Shown: in pieces, positions 1 to 11,110 of the stretch
Numbering within the stretch: position 1 is the stretch's first letter
How the letters are laid out: the number at the start of each line of letters is the position of its first letter
The notes under the pieces: generated by a model
The model's database searches: none
Told to the model about the DNA's origin: nothing
Seen by the model: only the letters and a program-made list of their open reading frames with translations
Translations under genes and position numbers: made by a program
Origin: Dendrobium chrysotoxum
Lineage: Eukaryota; Streptophyta; Magnoliopsida; Asparagales; Orchidaceae
Assembly: GCA_019925795.1 (NCBI GenBank)
Contig: CM034307.1
Coordinates: forward strand, 16,141,197-16,205,196
DNA length: 64,000 bases
Direction: 5' to 3'

Positions 1-1110
1 TTAATGACACTCCTTAACTTATGTTTTTCTCGGCTTCCTCTATTACTCTAATTCCTAAGAAGGTGGTTATTAACTATAGGAATGATTATAGGCCCATAAT
101 CTTTGCTCCTTTTTTAACAGGCTTATTTCTAAAACTATTTTAGGAAGGTTAGCTAATCTTCTTTCTAAAATCATCTTTCTTAATTAAATGGGTTTTGTTA
201 AAGGGAGAGCCATTTTTGATAATTATCTCCTTGCTCAAGAAATTATTCATGATATTGATGCTCAAGTTGAGGGAGTAACATTATTATAAACTTGATATTA
301 CCAAAGCTTACGATAACCTTAACTAGGAGTTTTTATATCAAATTTTATCTATATTTAGTTTTAACTATGCTTTGATTAGGCTTATCAAGCATAGCATTGA
401 GAACTATTTCTTTTCTATTATTATAAATGGTAAGTGTCATGATTTCATTAAATCTTCCCAAGGTATTATACTAGGGGACCCATTATCACCTGCTTCATTT
501 ATTATTGCCATGGAGTTTCTTTCTAGAGGACTTGATGATCTGTATAGAAAGCATCCTAAGTTTTAATTTCACACTTTGGGTGATTTTCCTATATCTCATT
601 TTAGTTTTGTTGATGACTTTATTTATTTTTTTAATGGTTCTCTAAAAAATTTTTCTTCTTTTTAAATTACTTGTTGAATTTCAAAAGAATAGTGTTTTGA
701 ATATTAATAAAAATAAGTGTTATTTCATTACTGCTAACTCTATTTCTCAGCATAAAATTGATGTGATTCTTAATAAATTTGGTTTTTTTCCCTAAGACAC
801 TCCCTATTAAGTATTTGGGTACTCCTCCTTTCCAAGGGAAGAAACAGTTTCATCAGCTTGAAAGCATTTTTTCCTCTATCAAGGGAAGATTATCTTCTTG
901 GGCTTTTAATTTTCTCTCTTTCGGTGGGAGATTTATTCTAATTAAAAGTGTGCTTTTTTCTTTACCAAATTATATTTTTCATACCATATTTGTAATCATA
1001 TGGAGTGAGTTTTCAACAAGTTTTTTTTATGGGTCCAAAAGTAAAAGTTATGTATTCATTGGGCTTCTTAGAAAAAATGTTTTGGTGTGGTAGATGAAGG
1101 AAGTATGGGA
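1..1110 (+). pseudogene. LINE reverse transcriptase, broken
   Basis: Reading across frames gives the usual LINE RT blocks. Near 40-110 there is a block resembling the 'IPK...YRPI' region. Near 190-250 is GFVKGRAIFDNYLLAQEI, near 285-330 KLDITKAYD, at 450-520 QGIILGDPLSPASF, and at 608-625 FVDDF, which corresponds to the catalytic (F/Y)xDD box. The thumb follows at 800-1010 (KYLGTPPFQGKK, then a GGRFILIKSV block). In active elements this enzyme copies RNA at the nicked target. Here stops and frame changes separate the blocks, so no functional protein is possible. The open pieces are 372-566 and 779-1093. Confidence 0.85.
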
Positions 1111-2645
1111 TGTAAAAACCTAGTTGATATGACTCATGTTTTTTCTTACAAGCTTTAGTTTTCCTTTAGATCTATGAAAAGCTTGTGGGCTAAATTAATG
1201 ATGGGAAAGTATTGTGGTGGTAAGCATCCTTTGATTTGCTATTATAAAGGAAGCGATTCTCTAGTCTGGGAAAGGCTTTGCTCTATTAAATGGGAGGCTA
1301 ATAAGCTGATTCAATGGGGAATTGAGCAAGGAAATTCCATCTTTTGTCATGATCATTAGATTAGGAATTCTTTTATTGATACTTTCTTAAACACTCACTC
1401 TACTAGTGTTATTAAAGTTAAGATTTCTTTTAGAGATAATATCTAGAATGATGATAAGTTGACGGGGTATATTCATGATAGTTTGGTTACTTAAATTTTG
1501 GATATCTCATTATAATTGGAGAATGAGGATTGCTTTATGTTTAATATGTATACATTTAGCAATTTTGTTTTCAAAGAAGTCTGAAATATGATCAAAACAT
1601 ATCAAAACAAATTCTCTTTATTCTCTGCTATGTGGCATAAGAGTATTCCCATGTCTTGCTCTATATTAGTTTCTCATATTTGGCATAACTATATTCCCAT
1701 TGATAGTTTTTTAACTGAAAAGGATTTTAATTATCATCTAAATGTCAGTGTTATTTACATGTTGAATCCTTGAATCATGTTTTTGTTAATGGTTCCATGG
1801 CTGTTAGAGTCTGGTGCTTCTTTGTTGAGAAGTTTTAAATTAATTTTTCTAACAATTCTACTAACATAAATTCTATTTTGCTAGCTTTTTAATGCCTCTT
1901 AATTCTCATATTATGAATCTCATCCCTATCAACATTTTTTGGGTATCTTTTGATGGAGAGAAATTATTTTAAGCATAAAAATGTCAAGATGAATTCTATG
2001 TGCTTTATTTCTAAAGTGAAAAATGAAGTTCTCCATCTTTATTAGGTTAGGCTTATTACGTATGATTGTTTCAAGATTGTAAATACATTGCTTCTAATTT
2101 TGGTATTACTCTTAAGATTTTTGATAATATTGGTGAGACTAGGATTATGAGATGGTTGAAACCTACCCCTCCACCCCTTTTAAATTGAATATGGATGGTT
2201 CTATAAATAATCACTTAGTTGTGGAGGGTTTATTAGAAACCATACTAGTAAGGTGATTTGTGCTTTTGCTGGTCCCTTAGACATGTGTTCTTCTTTTACT
2301 ACTAAACTGAAAGCTTTTAGTTATGGTATCAAACTTTGTTACTCTTTAAGGATAAAGGTTATATGTGTGGAGGTGGATTCCATGCTCATTATATATTTCA
2401 TAAAGAATGATGTGATCGATAATACATAACTTTTTATGGAAATTAAGCTAATGCTTTATCATTTTAATTACAACATCTCTCATATTTATCATGAAGGTAT
2501 TTGTTGGGCTGAGTGGTTGACCAAATTTGGTTGTAATCTAGAGGGTTTTTATGAAATTTCTACGGAGAATTTGCCTCATATTTTAAGAGGCATCACTAGA
2601 CTAGATATGATGCGTCTACTTTATTTGAGATGTATTTATTAATGG
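1111..2645 (+). pseudogene. LINE zinc-binding RT tail and RNase H, broken
   Basis: Open pieces at 1174-1359, 1588-1773 and 2436-2642 continue the same element. The middle piece (FSLFSAMWHKSIPMSCSILV) corresponds to the zinc-binding domain that follows RT in plant LINEs. From about 2185 a NMDGS-like block begins RNase H, and the last piece holds HIYHEGICWAEWLTKFG, the usual RNase H C-terminal signature. RNase H would remove template RNA. Stops occur between all pieces. The same blocks occur in the same order in the minus-strand copy at 8785-10195. Confidence 0.75.
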
Positions 2646-3762
2646 TGGTTTTTTTGTTGTTATGCTCTCTAGTTTTTTTGTTTGCTTAGGGTTTATGCTT
2701 TATTTCTCTTTGGGTATGAGGTTTGCTGTCCTTTTGGGTGTGTTTGTGATCCTCTACTAAGGCTCTTATTTTTGTTACCTTTTTTGGATTTACCCCTATT
2801 ATTTTTTGGTGCTATTTGTTGATGTTTTACTGGTTGTTCATTACGGGTTTCTGGGTGGTTATATTTTTCTGATGGTTGTAGGCTTTTTGCCTTGCTATGA
2901 AAGGTTGGCTTTGATTTTTGCCCCCTTATGCATTATAAGTTAATTAATTGGTTTTTGTTACATAAACATCTAGAGCTATGGCAATATGGGTGTTTGGTTT
3001 CTATTAGTTTCTCTATTTCTGGCAATGTTCCTTGCCTCATTTTGGCTGGGTGGCTGGGTGGTTTTCATTGTTTTCCTTATTCTATTGTGAGGTGCGTGTG
3101 GTCAGGTTGCTTAGTGGTTATGCGTTAATCTTTGGGGAGATAGTTCTTAGTCAGTTTTTTTGTGTTCTTTGTTAGCTTTTTCTCCCTAAGTTTGTGCTTA
3201 ATTGGGTTCTATATCTTATTTAGTTTGGATGTTTCTGCCTAACTGCACTATTTTCTCTATCTTTAGTGGGATTTTAAGAGGTTTTATTCTGGATCTCTGG
3301 ATGAGTTTCAAGTGTAGTGTGGCAAATTTCCCTCTAGCCAATTGGTATTCTCTTCTTACTTATGGTCTTAGGCGATTTTTTGTGGCCTTGTATTTTGTAG
3401 GTAGGATATTAAGCAGTGATGGTGTGCTTAATGGTTATGAGTCTCATCTATTATTCCTAAGGTCAGTGTTTTGGTATGTTCATTATTATTGTGTTGAATC
3501 CTTTTGTAGTTCTAGCAGTTGGTGCAGAGTAAGCTTTATCTCTGGTTTAGGATGGTCCTTTTTTAGGTGGTGGCAATTTGCCCCCCTTTTTCTCTTAATT
3601 TTTTTTATATATTATAAGTAGTTGGGTTCATCAGCTCATTAGGACCATTTTTTATTTTTTCTTGTTGCTTTCTAAGCAGTAGTGTGCATTTGAACTCTTA
3701 AAGAACATATAAAGTTTTTGGGAATTAATGTGTAGGACCTTATATAGGTTTTAACTAAAAAA
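2646..3762 (+). other. LINE copy 1 3' untranslated region
   Basis: A T/G-rich stretch without a recognisable protein. Its open frames (for example 3202-3621) are rich in Phe, Leu, Ser and Trp, as expected from T-rich DNA, and match nothing I know. The corresponding stretch of LINE copy 2 (7561-8785) has the same composition, position, length and terminal sequence, so I read it as 3' UTR. Confidence 0.6.
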
Positions 3763-6700
3763 ACATTTAGAATGAGTTCAGATGGCTACTATTTAGAGCC
3801 TTAAACCATGGGGAGGTTGGACAAGATTCAGTCTGACATAATTAGATCCATGGAGATAAAATAGAAGAAATTGGTAGCTATGATTTTTCCTTCAACTTCC
3901 AGCTTTGAAAATTAACCGTCCATGTAAAAAAACATAGCCATAGATTTTTCGTGCGTTGATTTGTTGGAAAAAGATCTAGTAGGGTTTCCATGAAGTAACT
4001 TATCAGTATAATGGTCAAAATCCTATGGATCAATTATTTACTTAACAAAGGCTTGGAACCCTAAATTATTGAGCTCAGTGTTGACCTCATTTTTATGTGA
4101 TGTCAAATTCTTTCATCATCTACTATCATTAGTGCCTAGGTCTTTCTATCCTACTTTATAAGAACTTTAGGGGGCACCCTAAGAACTTAGTTTGAGGACA
4201 AACCAAGGTCTTACGAAACCTCCTAAGGACATTTCTAGGTTCATCCCTAAGCCTTTGAATATCAAAGCTTTTATATAAGATTCATACCTTCATATTCATT
4301 GTCTATACATAGGAAAACAATTCTCCATGATCTTGAGATTTAAATAAATTATCTCTTGGCCTCTTATCAATAATTTTCAAGCAACCTTAGCCATTAAAAA
4401 CCCAAGAACCATTTAGGTTAACTCACATTTCTCAAAATTCCATGTGGACAAATTAATTATGCTAACAGATTTAATTTATAGTTCTTTAATTAATTTTGCA
4501 TAGCTTAACAACTTCCATCTCTACAGATAGATTGATGCTTGACTACCAATAAAAAAAGAAGCATAATTTATTTATATAATCAAACTTAACATAATGAATC
4601 TAATATTCATCTCAAAACATAAAATAATATTCACCTATACTTTTAAAAATGAAATAAAATTGGATAGACTTTAATATATGTTTAGAGATTTTTCCCCTAC
4701 TCTAGTGAACTAAAGAAGGATTTATTTTTCTATTGGTTCTAGGTCTCCTATAGAGACAAGCCTCTATAGTTAATTGCATCCCAAGATAGATCATGAGAAA
4801 ACTCTCAATTAAAGTGGTGACTAGACTATTTTATATTTATTAAGACTAAAATCAAGAATTTAGGTTTAGACCTACCTATCAACCAAGAAAAGTTCAATAC
4901 CTGAAAACTTTTTTATAGGTTAAAGGAGGAAAAGATAGATAGTGTGTAAGATTCTGGAAAATTTAGAAACACTCTAACTTACTCTAGGATTTGGCTTAAT
5001 AGTTTAGATAAGGATTTTATTTAGGATTAAGTTTATATTTTATTAGAAATTTGGTAATCCTCCTGGGGAAAAGATATTGAAAGTTTATGCAAATATTAAC
5101 TTATGTCTGCTCAAAGTGAACTGCCAGCTAACAAAGTAAACAATTGTAAAACTGTAGTTTTTCTTATTTAATATATGTAAGTTAGATAACTATTTATATT
5201 TTTTATTTTATCTTGATTTAAGGAATTAGGTTTAAAATTTAAAATCAGAGATTTATAATATTTCTAAGGTTAAAATGCAACTGTCTAACGCAATTTAATG
5301 TTACTTTAACCTTAACTCTAAATCTATTTTAACTTTTAAAAATTTATAGTAAATCTAAAATTTTTCCAAAAAATTGGCAGCATGTCATCCTTATACCACT
5401 AGAAAATAGTGCGTCAGCCCGATCGCTTTGGCCCCACCTTCCTTGCTATAAGCTTGTGTGCTGGGCTAGTGTACTTTACAAGAAAGTAAAATACATGCAT
5501 GTGTATAAGTAAAGGTGTTTGAGAATGTAGTAGTAAACTGCATTATCATAGATCTTACACATGTGTACATACAAAGGTAGGGGCCTATATATACCTAAGT
5601 AAATAATCTACCCTCGAACGCAATGATCTACCTTCCCTCATCAATGCATGACGTATAATGTAGTTTATAAAAAAAACTTTAATACATATTTATAAATAAA
5701 TTAAAGTACAACCCAGGGTGTACTATAATGGAAATATGGCCAGACTCCACAATAACAAGCCTAGATTTCTATACCTACGAATAATATGGATTTGAATGTG
5801 TTTACTTATTTATTCTTTAAGTCTCCTGGATTTTAGTCTTCTATAACGTGGCAAAAGCTAATTTCCCTCAAAAGAAAGAAGATTCATTTCGTTTGGAGTC
5901 CTACTAATATTTAATAAGCAAGCACATTTAAAGTCTTTACAACTCTTTTAAATTTATAACTATATATAACTATACAAAGAATCTATTATTTACATTTAAA
6001 TTTACACTTTACATTTACATTTATCCTATTTATAGTATATATTGATTCTTTACAATAAAGAAAGACTTGACTTTGACAAGACTATTGCTAGTGTATATAC
6101 GAACTAGTAAAGTCAGTGCAATACAAATTGAATCCCAAAGTACAAGAAAGCAAAAAAAGGCAAAGCAAATAGACACCCTCCAAGCAAGGTATCAAAATCA
6201 CATAAAAGTGTAGAAAAAGAAACACTACCCTAGCCTAGACAAGTGTCAGTTATCCTAGTAAGAAATTCTAAAGTGTGAGCTAAGCTGTGTGACATAGTCA
6301 TGTCATAGTTTAATAATTTATTTATGATGTCTTCAATTTAAATTTATTTGTTTAGAGGTCAAAGGAATTTAATCTAAGTTTAAGTTTTAAGGATTTAGTG
6401 TTTTATGTTTTATTAAAATGTTTTACGTGTTTAAGTTATTTTGGTTTAGGTTTTTAACAACATTTGTGATTAATAATTTACGTGCTTGAAGCACTAATCA
6501 ATAAGTCCAAGGCTAATAATTGAAAGGTATTTGTTTCCCCCTAAGGGTTAAAACAAGTGCATAGAGACCTTCATGTTTATTTTATTTTTTTTTTATTTCT
6601 AATTAGTTTTATTAATTAATCACTTTAAAGCCTGAAGCTCTTAATGAAAAACTTCTAGGCTTTCAAATTAATAATGCATTTATTTCTCCCTAAGGGAGAA

Positions 6701-7560
6701 AACAAGTTCATATAGTCCTTCATGTTTTTTAAGTGGTTTATTAAGTTATCATTTATTTAATCCATTTAATTTGATTTTATCTAATTAATTTAATTTTAAT
6801 TTGATTAATTAATTTGGTTTATTTAATTAAAGACAATTTATTTGTGTTTGATATTCATTGATTTTTATTTTATCTATTTTGTTTTGAATTTTAAAATTTT
6901 ATTTAATATTTAATTAATTTCTTTTAATTATTTAATTTATTTATGTTTAATTAATTTATTATTTATTTATTTATATATTTAGGTTTACTTATTTCATTTT
7001 ACTTTTTATTTTTATTTATTTATTTATTATTTATGATATTTTGTTTATGCACTTTACTTATTCTTTTCACCATTATTAGGTATGTTAACCAAAGTTTGAC
7101 ATTTTATTTTTATTTAAAATTTTAGAAGTTTATTATTTTTATTAAATGATATTATTTATTTTATGGTCAATGCAAATTTTTTGTATCTTTAAGTTTTTTT
7201 ATTTAATTAATTAAAATTTTTACAAAATTTGCCTAGTTAATGAATTAATTATTTAATTCAAGTAATTGAGTTAATTTTTATTTTTGAACCACACCAAGTC
7301 TAATCAACATGAAATCATCACAAGAGGTCAGTAGTAACTCCTGATGAGGATTACAATAGTTTGAAGCCATATGTGGATTTGTTTTTAAATTATTTTATTT
7401 ATTTACTTATCAAATTTTCTTTAATTTTTAATCAGTTTTAATTTTAAAAGTTCCTTATAGGACTTATTTTTCCTTAATAATTTCATTAATTTAAAGCTCA
7501 ATTTAATTTTATTTATATTTTTATGATTTAATTTGATTTATAATGAATTATTAAAGATCT
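3763..7560. other. AT-rich intergenic DNA between two convergent LINEs
   Basis: No gene is seen. There are long A/T runs, especially 6740-7560. Two degenerate copies of a unit of about 150 bp lie at 6481-6575 and 6620-6735: each has a 'CTAATCAATAAG...GGCTTT' part followed by CCCTAAGGG, 'AAAACAAGT' and CCTTCATGTTT. A stretch at 5370-5460 (TTGGCAGCATGTCATCC, then CCCCACCTTCCTTGCTAT) resembles 11617-11700, so some old LTR-type repeat may be present twice. Confidence 0.5.
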
Positions 7561-8784
7561 TTTTCTTAGTCAAAAGCCACACAAGGGCCTACACATTAAT
7601 ATAAAATAAAGATTACAAGACCTTAAAAGCTATCAATAACTCACTATGATCCGAAGAGCAACATCAAAGGAAATAAAAGCCTAAGAACCTTTGATCCCTA
7701 CTAAGTAAAAGAATCACAAAAACAAATCTAAGAAAAATCTAAGGGAGGCCTGGAACTAACCCCCAAAAATGGAGATCAAAATAAAAGAATTTAGCTTGAT
7801 CCTCCCATAAAATGATAGGCTACAAAAGAACTTGATAGCATAGTAAATTGAACACACCCAAGATTTAGAATCTTTAAGTTCTCCAATAACCTTAACTATG
7901 AAACATACATAAGTGCAACCAAGAAAATGGTAAAAATTAACCATGATTAGGTAGTAAATATAAAGGTCAACACTTAAGGATACAGCTCGGTTTAAATCAC
8001 CAAAATTTTCATAGTTGTTCCTAAAAATCCTAGCCTTAAAAACTTAATAGTTGTTATTCAGTATAACAAAAATAGGAATAGTAAAATTATAATAAAATAG
8101 CCCACCATCATAGTAGTTAAGTAATCCAAAGCATAGAAAATTATACTCAAGTTTACCAACATGGTGCAGATTATTGGCAAAACAACACAAACAAAACCTA
8201 ACCTACAGATAAAAACTATCAAGCACATAATAATAACAAAATAGAAATACCCTCCATATGGTAAACCCAAAAATCTGAGACAAAAAGTAAACCTAATCAA
8301 AAGTAAATCAACTAATACTGGAGCCAACAGCCCAACCAACAAACAATGGCTTAACACCACAGAACAACAACACAACCAAATTACACTAGCAGGCATATAA
8401 ACAAAGTTATTATCCCTTAAACATAAGGCATGGACTCCATAAAAAGATTAACCCCTAGAAGGCGAGCAGATGAAAAATTAGAAACCCCAAAGACACCCAC
8501 CCAATAGGGGAGGAAGTCGAAGACAAAAAAAATTAGCAAAGCCAATATAAATAAAGAAGGATAAACAAAGTGCCTCCAAAAATAAAAACTAGCTCTAACA
8601 CCCCATAATGAAAAGCCACCATAAAGCCAAAAACTAGAAGAACCTAAAAACCACAAGACAACCATTAAATTCTTAAGTAAGGCAACTCAGCTTTATCCAG
8701 ACACACCAGCCCTCTCAAAATACCAGGCAAATCAAAACCATTAAATTTAATAAAGCTATCAATCTTGCAATCAAACTTAGCAAG
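7561..8784 (-). other. LINE copy 2 3' untranslated region
   Basis: Non-coding tail between the RNase H fragment and the shared 3' terminus. Open frames at 8058-8396 and 8417-8665 (minus) are hydrophobic because the strand is T-rich; they have no known motif. Length and position match 2646-3762 of copy 1. Confidence 0.55.
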
Positions 8785-10640
8785 CTAGTTAGCAAAACAA
8801 TTACCTTCACAATAAATATGAGAAATCATGTAATTAAAATTGGAAAGCAAAAACTTAATTTCTCTAATAATATAAAAGTTATGGGGCTTGGTAGAAACAT
8901 TGACCTCAATAAAATGTAATAAAATGTTGGCATCAACTTCCGCCCAAATATCATAAATATTTAGAGAGTAACAAAGATTAAGCCCAAAAACAAGAGCTTT
9001 GAGTCCAGTATGGAGAGCAAAATAGGAATTTAATGGACCATCAAATGCACAAAGCACATTACTAGAATGATCTCTGATAATCTCACCCCAGCCATAAGAA
9101 GTGTTATTAATAGACCATAAGATTTAAGTTTGAAAAAGGGAAGCATAGGTTTCAACCACCTAACAATCTTAACTTCCCCCTCCATGCCAAAAGAATTGAA
9201 ATAAGTTTCAAAATGCAGAGCTACAAACTTATAATTTTTAAAGTTGGAAAACTTGATCAAATTAAAGAAAATTAATTGAAGAACTTTATCTTTCACTCTA
9301 ATAATGATACGCAATAAATCTATCTACACATTATTATGTTTAGAATCATTCCTATCCTTCTAGATAAACCAAAAATTTAGAATAGGGATGAGATTTTTAA
9401 CATGCCCTTTCATGGACATAAACCGAGCTTATAGAATTCACATCACTACTACTATTAAAGTGATTGCTCTTAAAAAAATCATCACAGTACCTCCACACTT
9501 TAGCAACAATAGAGCCATTAATAAAAACATAATTCAAAGATTCAATATGAAAAAAACATTGACATTTGGATGGAAGGTAGGAACCTTTCTTCATTAAAAG
9601 GAAATCAATAGGCATAATTTTACGAAGAATTCTAAAAACCATAATGGAATCAGAAATAGGAATACTATTATGCCAAATGACAGAAAATAAAGGGGATATG
9701 AGTTTGGTACTATGAAAATAATTCCCCTTTTTTTAAACTAAAATCCCCTGAAATTGATAGGTCAAATAAAATATAATCCTCATTCTCCACTTGTAAAGAA
9801 ATATAGTAATTTTATCCACAATGCTTTAAGATACAAAATCCCTTAACTTTTCAACATTCTAGTTGTCACCATTAGAAAACATTTAACCTTAATAAATGTT
9901 ATTGAATGGGAGTGCAAATAAATATCAATAGATAAAGGCCCCATCCATTGGTCTTGCCAAAAGAAGACATTACCATGACCAATACCCCACTAAGTGATAA
10001 TATCAGCCTTCCAATTAATGGAACATGGCCTTTTCCAAAGCAAAGAGTCACTACCCTTGAAATGATAGATAAGAGGATTTTTACCACCATAATACTTAAC
10101 ATAAACTTAGACCATAAACTTTTGTTAATTCTAAAGGAAAACCATAACTTATAAGAGAAATCATGCGCCATATCCAAAATACCCTCACACCCCAAACCAC
10201 TTTCTTCAAAAACACCATAACACTTATCCCTAGAAGACTAATGAATAGAGGATTTGTTACTCGTAGAGTCCCAAAAAAACTTATTAATAAGTTTTTACAT
10301 ACGGGAATAAACACTCATGGTAGGTTGAACATTATGAAAAATATAGATTGGATGAGAGAATAAAACACTTTTAATGAACACTAATCTGCCACAAAAGAAA
10401 AATTAGTTGAAATCCTAAGAAGAAAGTTTTCTCTTAATAGAAGCAATGATGTCCTCAAAAAGGTAGGCACGCTTCTTCCCCTTAAATAAAGGAGTACCTA
10501 AGCTATTAATGGGGAGAGTATTAGGGGAAAAACCACACTCTTTATGGATATCATTGATTCTATGCTAAGATATAGATTTAGTAGTCAGAAAACAACTCTT
10601 ACAATATTAATAGTTAAGCCAATAATCATTAGAAATTCCT
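8785..10640 (-). pseudogene. LINE RT C-terminus, zinc-binding tail and RNase H, broken
   Basis: Minus-strand open pieces at 10096-10314, 9899-10195, 9397-9642, 9030-9314 and 8785-9057 line up in order with the plus-strand copy at 710-2640. Recognisable blocks are the RT thumb near 10350-10500 (around 'LGTPLFKGKK'), the zinc-binding tail at 9500-9640 (CQCFFHIESLNYVFINGS) and RNase H at 8785-9160 (an N-terminal block with 'WLKP', then HIYCEGNCFAN). The endonuclease and the RT palm catalytic boxes are missing because of truncation. Stops separate the pieces; it cannot be functional. Confidence 0.75.
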
Positions 10641-11110
10641 CTCATTATATAGATTATTTAGTATATCATATAATATGATTTAGATCGTACAGTATGATCA
10701 GGTGAATTTAGATTGTTTAGATGGCTATTGGAAAAAGGTTGTCAAATTGTACAATAAGATTAGGATCATCCTAGATGATCTTTGAAAAATTAATCATTTT
10801 AAAGAGTCGCCTTAATGAATTTTTGACTAGTAGATTATAAAGTATGAACAAGTATTCATTCAGTATGATAGTGCAATTATTATCATGCCGGCCGATTTGA
10901 ATTCATCCAATGGGTGCTGAAACCTGGACCATATAGGATGAAGTAGTCATCATATAGTACGATCATCAAATATTCATCAAATCAAGGTCATCAATTTATT
11001 AAGGGTGAGGATGTGCAGACATATGAGTATCATACAGTACGAATAAGGTTCATACCATATAAATGAAGTTCATATCTACAAATAAGGTTCATATAGTACA
11101 ATGTGAGCAT
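10640..11110. repeat. Orphan patch of 15-bp palindromes
   Basis: Directly beyond the truncated LINE there is a group of palindromes like those in the copia LTRs. ATCATATAATATGAT at 10665-10679 is a perfect palindrome with a central base. It is followed after 4 bp by ATCGTACAGTATGAT at 10684-10698, one mismatch from perfect. Single or half sites follow (near 10761 ATCATCCTAGATGAT, and around 10950 and 11030). A 4-bp spacer is also the first spacing in the LTR of element C. No LTR ends, primer site or coding remnants are visible here, so its parent element is not identified. Confidence 0.6.

Larger units (their letters stand above)
1..3762 (+). mobile_element. LINE (non-LTR retrotransposon) copy 1, degenerate, 5' end outside window
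   Basis: Fragments of one LINE open reading frame can be followed in order on the plus strand: reverse transcriptase from the first base, RT thumb, zinc-binding RT tail, then RNase H ending near 2640. A T/G-rich 3' untranslated stretch of about 1.1 kb follows and ends near 3762 in an A-rich run. The terminus (3726-3762, GTGTAGGACCTTATATAGG and on) matches the terminus of the minus-strand LINE at 7561-10640, which fixes the 3' end. Many stops and frameshifts make it a dead copy. The order of domains is that of plant L1-like elements with RNase H (family knowledge). The endonuclease part would lie left of the window. Confidence 0.85.
7561..10640 (-). mobile_element. LINE copy 2, same family as copy 1, 5'-truncated
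   Basis: On the minus strand, fragments run from the end of RT (about 10640) through the zinc-binding tail (about 9400-9720) and RNase H (8785-9160) to a 3' UTR ending near 7561. The terminus read on the minus strand (ATTAATGTGTAGGCCCTTG, GGCTTTTGACTAAGAAAAAG) is nearly the same as that of copy 1. The copy lacks the first half of RT, as expected from incomplete target-primed reverse transcription. It points toward copy 1, so the pair forms a large, diverged inverted repeat around a 3.8-kb spacer. Confidence 0.85.

Noticed and set aside
3202..3621. 139-codon open frame as a membrane protein gene
   Set aside because: It lies in the T-rich 3' UTR of a LINE, and the hydrophobic composition follows from base composition; the partner LINE has no matching frame.
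8058..8665. Two hydrophobic minus-strand frames as membrane proteins
   Set aside because: Same reason: LINE copy 2 3' UTR, T-rich strand, no conserved motif.
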